From: an uncultured Lachnospiraceae bacterium | Lineage (GTDB): Bacteria; Bacillota; Clostridia; Lachnospirales; Lachnospiraceae | DNA length: 49,390 bases | Direction of reading: 5' to 3' | NCBI GenBank assembly: GCA_947629585.1 | Contig: CANREH010000013.1 | Coordinates: 1-49,390 of the forward strand | Part shown: one piece after another, positions 44,348 to 49,390 of the stretch | Layout: every line of letters begins with the position of its first letter | How positions within the stretch are numbered: position 1 is the stretch's first letter | The notes under the pieces: model-generated | Databases searched by the model: none | What the model saw: only the letters and a program-made list of their open reading frames with translations | Told to the model about the DNA's origin: nothing | Translations under genes and position numbers: made by a program

Positions 44348-45763
44348 ATGGCAGTTTATAAGTGTTCTGTTTGTGGTTATGTGTATGATGAAGAGAAGGA
44401 GGGCGCGCCGTTTTCAGAGTTGGAGGCATGTCCTGTCTGTAAACAGCCGCCGGATAAGTTTGTGCTGGCAGAAGAAAAAAAAGAGCAGAATCCGGCAGAG
44501 AAAGCGGTATCTGTGGATAGCGGCATGGCATGTGGAATGGATTTAAGCTATGACAAAGCTTATGTGAGGCATGACAGCTCGGTGAGGTATATGGAAGAGA
44601 TCCATCAGATGGCGGTCAGCGGAAAGAAGATTGACAGCGCTATGGGAACGGCGATGCCGATGCCTGGCTGGGATGATATCCTGCTTTTGGGTGCGCAGCT
44701 AAACCCGCCGCCGTTAAATGACGGAGAGCCGGTAATGACAGCTACTGTGATTGGAAAACATGCCAAGCGTCCGATGATTTTAGAGAGCCCGGTGTATATT
44801 TCCCATATGTCTTTTGGGGCATTGTCAAAGGAGATTAAAATTGCGCTGGCGAAGGGTTCTGCGATGGCGCATACGGCTGTGTGCAGTGGGGAAGGCGGCA
44901 TTCTGCCGGAGGAAAAGGAATGTGCCTATCGTTATATTTTTGAATATATACCTAATAAATACAGCGTGACAGACGAAAACCTGCGGACTGCGGATGCGAT
45001 TGAAATTAAGATTGGGCAGGGGACGAAGCCGGGGATGGGCGGTCATCTGCCGGGAGAGAAGGTAACGGAGGAGATTGCGGCGATCCGCGGGAAAAAGCCG
45101 GGGGAGGATATCCAGAGTCCAAGCAAGTTCCCGGAAATCAATTCCAAAGAGGATTTGAAAACTATGGTTTCCATGCTCCGCGCCCGTTCGGACGGAAGGC
45201 CGATCGGCATTAAGATTGCCGCAGGAAGGATAGAGCGGGATCTGGAATACTGCGTTTTTGCAGAGCCGGATTTTATCACTGTGGACGGAAGGGGCGGGGC
45301 AACGGCATCCAGCCCGTTATTGTTAAGGGAAGCGGCCAGTGTTCCGACGATATATGCCCTGTACCGCGCAAGGAAATATCTGGATTCGGTGCATTCGGAT
45401 ATTTCTCTTGTCATTACCGGAGGACTTCGGGTATCGGCAGATTTTGCCAAAGCGCTTGCTATGGGGGCGGATGCGGTTGCGATAGCCTCTGCGCCGTTGA
45501 TTGCGGCAGCCTGCCAGCAGTATAAGATCTGCGGAAGCGGCAACTGTCCGATGGGGATTGCCACGCAGAATCCGGAGCTGAGGAAACGCCTGGATATTGA
45601 GGCATCAGCGCAGAGAGTGGCAAATTTCCTAAATGTTTCGCTGGAAGAATTGAAAATGTTTGCAAGGATTACGGGACATGCTTCTGTACATGAACTCAGC
45701 GTCAGTGATTTAGTGACTATTCATCGGGAAATTTCCGAGTATACCAATATTCCGCATGCGTAA
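44348..45763 (+). CDS. Rubredoxin-glutamate synthase domain fusion flavoprotein
   Basis: The 471-aa protein has an N-terminal rubredoxin-like domain (about 1-45) with CSVCGYVYDE and CPVCKQPP, then a GltB-like FMN-binding TIM barrel (about 80-460) with PVYISHMSFGALS, GKPGEDIQSPSKFPEI-type active-site loop, VDGRGGATASSP, and the cluster loop CGSGNCPMG for a [3Fe-4S] centre. The glutaminase domain of glutamate synthase is missing, so it may use free ammonia or another acceptor; the rubredoxin part could deliver electrons. AGGAGG lies before the ATG. It is monocistronic, behind the operator-bearing promoter at 44237-44266. Confidence 0.88.
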   Translation: MAVYKCSVCGYVYDEEKEGAPFSELEACPVCKQPPDKFVLAEEKKEQNPAEKAVSVDSGMACGMDLSYDKAYVRHDSSVRYMEEIHQMAVSGKKIDSAMGTAMPMPGWDDILLLGAQLNPPPLNDGEPVMTATVIGKHAKRPMILESPVYISHMSFGALSKEIKIALAKGSAMAHTAVCSGEGGILPEEKECAYRYIFEYIPNKYSVTDENLRTADAIEIKIGQGTKPGMGGHLPGEKVTEEIAAIRGKKPGEDIQSPSKFPEINSKEDLKTMVSMLRARSDGRPIGIKIAAGRIERDLEYCVFAEPDFITVDGRGGATASSPLLLREAASVPTIYALYRARKYLDSVHSDISLVITGGLRVSADFAKALAMGADAVAIASAPLIAAACQQYKICGSGNCPMGIATQNPELRKRLDIEASAQRVANFLNVSLEELKMFARITGHASVHELSVSDLVTIHREISEYTNIPHA

Positions 45764-45877
45764 ATGGCAGACGTTGGAAATATATTCGCTTGAAAGCCGC
45801 CTGCGGGGATGTCTTCGGAAATAAAGGATAAGCTGTTGATTTTTTGATGGATGACAGAAAATAAGGGAGCTGTGAGG

Positions 45878-46612
45878 ATGAAAATAGCGATTATTGAGGA
45901 TGAACAGCTCCATGCGGATCTGCTTGCGGCATATCTGCGTACATGGGCGGAAAAAAACGGGGAAAGGCCGGATATTTCCGCCTTTCCAAGCGCGGAGACT
46001 TTTTTATTCGCGTGGCAGGAAGAGAAGGATTTTGACGTTTTGTTCATCGACATCCAGATGAAGGAAATGAACGGGATGGAGATGGCGAAGCGAATCCGGG
46101 CGGAGGATGAGGAGACTGCCATTGTTTTTACGACGGGGATTTCGGATTATCTGGAAGAGGGGTACGAAGTGGATGCCGTGCATTATCTGCTTAAGCCGAT
46201 TAGCGAGGAAAAGATCGGGATGTGCATGGATAAGATAAAAAAGCGCAGGAAGACGGAAAATTTTCTTTTGGTGCATCATGGGGAAGAAGTGAGGAAGCTG
46301 CCGATAGAGCGGATCAATTATGTGGAGGCCAGAGGGCATGGCTGCGTTCTGGGAATCTCAGGACAGAATGGGAAGGATAAAGGGGAAAACGGCGGGGAAT
46401 TTGCGGTAACGGAGAGTATCTCGGAGCTGGAAAAGGCGCTGTTTCCTTATCATTTTGTAAAATGCCACCGTTCATATCTGTGCCGGATTGCGGGAATCCA
46501 CCATATTGATAAAAAGGAGATTTTTTTTGATGACGGCAGCCATATTCCGGTCAGCCGGAGGCTGTACGGGGAAATCAACCGGGCGTTTATTGAATATTTC
46601 AGAAAGTTATAG
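45878..46612 (+). CDS. LytTR-family response regulator
   Basis: The about 244-aa regulator has a receiver domain with IIEDEQ, the phospho-acceptor Asp in VLFIDIQM (about residue 57), and the switch Lys in LLKPIS, followed by a LytTR DNA-binding domain (about 140-240; INYVEARGHGCVL, FVKCHRSYLCRIAGI). Members bind pairs of short direct repeats and control virulence or bacteriocin-like genes in Firmicutes. The frame extends upstream to 45851, but ATG 45878 has GGGAG 8-9 bases upstream and matches the family N terminus. The partner kinase follows 116 bp later. Confidence 0.93.
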   Translation: MKIAIIEDEQLHADLLAAYLRTWAEKNGERPDISAFPSAETFLFAWQEEKDFDVLFIDIQMKEMNGMEMAKRIRAEDEETAIVFTTGISDYLEEGYEVDAVHYLLKPISEEKIGMCMDKIKKRRKTENFLLVHHGEEVRKLPIERINYVEARGHGCVLGISGQNGKDKGENGGEFAVTESISELEKALFPYHFVKCHRSYLCRIAGIHHIDKKEIFFDDGSHIPVSRRLYGEINRAFIEYFRKL

Positions 46613-46728
46613 AAAAAAATGATTTTTGTTTTGCACGGTTTTCTGCGCCGGATTTGCGCTGTGTAAGCAGTAAAATTCCGACGCAGATTTGTGCGCATTT
46701 TAGCGGTATGGCAGGAGGAAGGAAGCAG

Positions 46729-47457
46729 ATGAAAACAGGGCTGATAGTGGCAGGGATTGTTTTCTTTTTTTTGATTGCGGCGGCGTCTGTCCGGTTTTAT
46801 ATCGACAGGCTTGTGGACAGGCGTACCCTGCTCTATCAGAGCGATTTGATGGAAAAGCACTGTGCAGAGGTGGAAAATATGTACCGCCAGACGCGGGGAT
46901 GGCGGCATGATTACCACAACCATATCCAGACGATGAAGGCGCATCTTGCGATGGGAAATCTTTCGGGGCTTGAGCAGTATTTGAATGAGCTGGATGAGGA
47001 TCTGACGACTGTGGATACGGTGATTAAGACAGGAAATGTTATGATCGACGCCATTTTAAACAGTAAGATTTCCCTGGCAAAGGTGCGCAATATTGCCGTT
47101 GACGCTAAGGCATTAGTGCCGAAAGAGCTAAAGACCGTTTCGGAAGTGGATTTAAGCCTGATTATCGGCAATTTAATGGATAATGCTATGGAGGCCTGCA
47201 CGGAAATCGAGAAACCGGAGGATCGGTTTATCCGGATTTATATAGATATTTTAAAAGGGCAGCTTTATATTTATATTATCAATTCTGCGGTCGGCAGGAG
47301 AAAACGAAAAGGCTCCGGATATGAGTCTACAAAAGGCAGCCGGCATGGGTTCGGGCTGATGCGGGTGGACAAGGTGGTGGAAAAATACAAAGGATATTTA
47401 GAGCGGCAGGATGAGGAAAACGTATTTGCAACCGAGATCATGCTGCCGCTGGGTTAA
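46729..47457 (+). CDS. GHKL-domain sensor histidine kinase with a single membrane helix
   Basis: The about 242-aa protein has one hydrophobic helix (about 5-22), then the phospho-acceptor region RGWRHDYHNHIQTMKAHL and a GHKL ATPase domain with the N-box NLMDNAMEAC and G-box HGFGLMRVDK. AgrC-type kinases normally have five to seven membrane helices; here the sensor domain is absent, so signal input probably needs another protein. ATG 46729 is chosen because GGAGGAAGG is just upstream; an in-frame ATG at 46654 gives a non-conserved leader. It pairs with the LytTR regulator upstream. Confidence 0.88.
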   Translation: MKTGLIVAGIVFFFLIAAASVRFYIDRLVDRRTLLYQSDLMEKHCAEVENMYRQTRGWRHDYHNHIQTMKAHLAMGNLSGLEQYLNELDEDLTTVDTVIKTGNVMIDAILNSKISLAKVRNIAVDAKALVPKELKTVSEVDLSLIIGNLMDNAMEACTEIEKPEDRFIRIYIDILKGQLYIYIINSAVGRRKRKGSGYESTKGSRHGFGLMRVDKVVEKYKGYLERQDEENVFATEIMLPLG

Positions 47458-47472
47458 GAAACTGTTGTGAGT

Positions 47473-48138
47473 TTATTCAAATCCATCTTCCAACAATTGT
47501 TTCAGAGCGTTCAGTTTCGGACTGTTCCAATCAAATGCTCCGGTATTTGCTGCTTCGCCGATTTTTTGAGAAATATATTGTACATTTACAGAAAAATAGG
47601 TATGAAGTCTGCTTTTATGCTCATGCGATTTTATACTGTTGTAAGTATTGTTCATATAATCGACAAATCCTTGTACATCATTGCGTATTCTGCCGTTCGG
47701 ATCATCTTTTACGATGTTCCAGCAAAGATCTTCAAGCGCGCCGGAAACAGGCTCAGCATTACAGGCAGGCATCAATGTGAAGGCGGTTTTTATTTCTTCA
47801 TCTTTGCTGCTCCACTGATGGCAGCTTTCGGGAACAGGCAAATTGGCTCTTTTTAATGTATTCTGAATCATGCGGATTGCTTTCTGCGGATCGGTTTCGG
47901 CATCTCTTAAAATCAGCAGCCGGTTCACATTGTCAAAATTTTCCATATTTTTCAAACTATGGAGAAATGTATCCAGATCGTTGATTCCGCTGAAGTCGAA
48001 AGTCTGTATCTCATTGCTGAATCTTGGATCATAATTCAGCGCATCACTATTAAGATACCTGATCATAAAATTTTGTGTATCAACACCTTCGCAAAGAACA
48101 AGATACTGTTTCACGATGCGTTTCTTTTCAACAGCCAT
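47473..48138 (-). CDS. DUF3226/TOPRIM-like protein paired with AAA ATPase
   Basis: The 221-aa protein begins KRIVKQYLVLCEGVD with Glu17 and has RLLILRDAETDP with Asp79 and Asp83, the E and D-x-D metal-binding positions of a TOPRIM nuclease fold, as in DUF3226 proteins. The rest is helical. It starts one base before the end of the AAA ATPase gene (TAATG overlap), so translation is coupled. In known two-gene systems (OLD-, Septu- or PARIS-like) the TOPRIM part is the effector nuclease. That role is inferred here. Confidence 0.7.
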   Translation of the reverse strand: MAVEKKRIVKQYLVLCEGVDTQNFMIRYLNSDALNYDPRFSNEIQTFDFSGINDLDTFLHSLKNMENFDNVNRLLILRDAETDPQKAIRMIQNTLKRANLPVPESCHQWSSKDEEIKTAFTLMPACNAEPVSGALEDLCWNIVKDDPNGRIRNDVQGFVDYMNNTYNSIKSHEHKSRLHTYFSVNVQYISQKIGEAANTGAFDWNSPKLNALKQLLEDGFE

Positions 48139-49196
48139 TACCGTACCTCCATTTCCGACGCTAATGCTCCGTGAAGCGTAGAATAGTCAAAACGGCAGGC
48201 AACGGTATTTTCTTTTTTCCTGCCAATACGATAATAGCAGAAATCATCACTGTGATCGATATTGTTGATTACACCGGAAATCAGTTCATAGCTGTGTGTT
48301 GTCGCAACGACCTGACAGTTTGCCCTCCGGCTGATATGATCAATCAGTTTCCATAGCCTGCCATACATGGAATAGTGAAATCCGGATTCTATTTCATCAA
48401 TTAAAATTAGACCATTTTGCTGGCACATGATGGACAAACAGATGCTCAGAAGTTTTGCAATCCCGTCACCGGCATACCGCAGGGGCATCAGCTTTCCGGC
48501 AGTGCGGATATACAGTTGCGTTATGCCATGTACTGCTAATGTGACGATGTCTTCAATGGCGGGGTCCATTTCCTGTAAGGCTCTGACAAGCTTTTGTTTT
48601 TCTCCGGACAGTTCCACCTTTCCTACATCATTTACAAGAACATCATAATTGCGGAACAGAAGATTATTCATAAATTTTGTCGGTTTCATAGGCTGATTTT
48701 CATTCCCCGGAAGTGAAGTGCTGAAATCTTTGAGAACTCCGTTTCCATTCAGTGAGAAATGCCCATGTTCTTCATAGTCATCTTCCGTAAAGCAGCAGGC
48801 TAAGGAATAGGAACTTCTGGTATCTGCGCGGAAAGAGGCAAGAACTTCTTCGGATAAGCCACTGATACTGGAAGGCAGATATTGATTGTCACGTTCATAT
48901 TTCAGCTGACCTGTCCTGCCGTTATCTGTAACTGTGATTAGAATAGGGTTTTCTGTATTCATCTGATAAAACAAAGGTTCCCATAAGCCTTCCACACCCA
49001 TGCCGATCGTGTTTCTGAACCCGTTGAGTTTTCCGAACGAATCACCGGATAAGTGATCCATGTATAAAAACAGCGCTTCCAGCAAGGTGCTTTTTCCAAT
49101 ATTGTTTCTGCCTGAAATCAAAGTCATTCTTTTCATGTCATTCAATTCTATATGCTTGAGAACCTTAAAATTTTCTATTCCAAGAACTGTGATCAT
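48138..49196 (-). CDS. RecF/OLD-like AAA ATPase
   Basis: The 352-aa ATPase (AAA_15/AAA_21 group) has Walker A GRNNIGKST at about 29-37, the ABC-type signature region around the middle (RYAGDGIAKLLSICLS), Walker B LILIDEIESGFHYSM (about 262-276) and the H-loop ATTHSYELI at about 298-306. Coiled-coil arms typical of SMC proteins are short. It resembles OLD-family and Septu/PARIS-type ATPases that sense phage and control a nuclease. AAAGGA sits upstream of the ATG, and a good promoter is at 49267-49295. The partner gene overlaps at the stop codon. Confidence 0.85.
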   Translation of the reverse strand: MITVLGIENFKVLKHIELNDMKRMTLISGRNNIGKSTLLEALFLYMDHLSGDSFGKLNGFRNTIGMGVEGLWEPLFYQMNTENPILITVTDNGRTGQLKYERDNQYLPSSISGLSEEVLASFRADTRSSYSLACCFTEDDYEEHGHFSLNGNGVLKDFSTSLPGNENQPMKPTKFMNNLLFRNYDVLVNDVGKVELSGEKQKLVRALQEMDPAIEDIVTLAVHGITQLYIRTAGKLMPLRYAGDGIAKLLSICLSIMCQQNGLILIDEIESGFHYSMYGRLWKLIDHISRRANCQVVATTHSYELISGVINNIDHSDDFCYYRIGRKKENTVACRFDYSTLHGALASEMEVR

Positions 49197-49266
49197 GTTA
49201 CATTCCTTTCTCCGGAATCATTTCCTGCATCTTTTTTTGAAAAAGCAATATTCCGGTGTTTGATAT

Positions 49267-49295
49267 ACTATACCACGATTTAATTCCGTTTGCAA
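49267..49295 (-). promoter_or_regulatory. Promoter of AAA-TOPRIM pair
   Basis: On the minus strand TTGCAA (49295-49290), 17-base spacer, TATAGT (49272-49267), about 70 bp before the ATPase start. Confidence 0.65.
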
Positions 49296-49390
49296 TGGAC
49301 TTTGTGAGTAGAAATAGGGTAAACGCACGATTTTGAAAGTATCCCAATTTTTTTATTTTTATGATAATCATAGTAAGATTGAAAGGTTTA

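Noticed and set aside
1..49390. CRISPR array, tRNA or rRNA genes
   Set aside because: No regularly spaced direct repeats, cloverleaf or rRNA-like sequence were seen by eye.

Overview
The window looks like chromosomal DNA of a low-to-moderate GC gut Firmicute, most probably a Lachnospiraceae (Clostridia). The signs are AAGGAG-type ribosome binding sites, sigma-A type promoters, a MecA adaptor, a CsoR/CopA copper locus, a rhodanese-TtcA fusion, a rubredoxin-glutamate synthase fusion and two dCache chemoreceptors. No rRNA, tRNA or CRISPR array was seen.

Layout. At 1-7.2 kb lie an arginase-family gene, a candidate structured small RNA, a mecA-patatin operon (minus strand), the trkA-trkH potassium uptake pair and an RlmD-type 23S rRNA methyltransferase, whose C-terminal extension survives only as a pseudogene. 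From 7.5 to 18.8 kb there is an AT-rich defence and mobile island. It holds an AIPR abortive-infection gene with an XRE regulator, a complete type I restriction-modification operon (hsdM-hsdS-hsdR), an unrecognised 265-aa gene, and then a graveyard of fragments: DUF4238, DUF1016 nuclease, large serine recombinase, an IS transposase, a HEPN-like ORF and a DUF2971 gene. From 19.1 to 26.3 kb are an orphan solute-binding lipoprotein, a class A penicillin-binding protein with a long acidic tail, and two tRNA-modification genes (tcdA and a rhodanese-TtcA fusion).

From 26.4 to 29.7 kb is a copper operon: CsoR, a membrane-anchored HMA protein, and CopA carrying a CopZ-like C-terminal domain that kept its own Shine-Dalgarno and start codon. 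A converging chemoreceptor follows (29.8-31.8 kb), then aspS. A tight run of seven genes (34-40.8 kb) encodes a flippase-like membrane protein, Ogt, a MaoC-like protein, a thiolase, a flavin reductase, a metallo-hydrolase and a paralogue of the 19-kb lipoprotein. The right part holds an Rpn-type nuclease, a second chemoreceptor, the rubredoxin-glutamate synthase protein, a LytTR/GHKL two-component pair, and a minus-strand AAA ATPase plus DUF3226/TOPRIM-like pair that resembles two-gene anti-phage systems.

The items most deserving follow-up are the pseudoknotted C-rich small RNA at about 1101-1270, the nested copZ start inside copA, the AAA-TOPRIM pair at 47.5-49.2 kb, the AIPR-XRE-hsdMSR cluster with its unknown 265-aa partner, and the decayed RlmD tail with a palindromic in-frame insert. 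All family assignments come from reading translated motifs; no database search was run.
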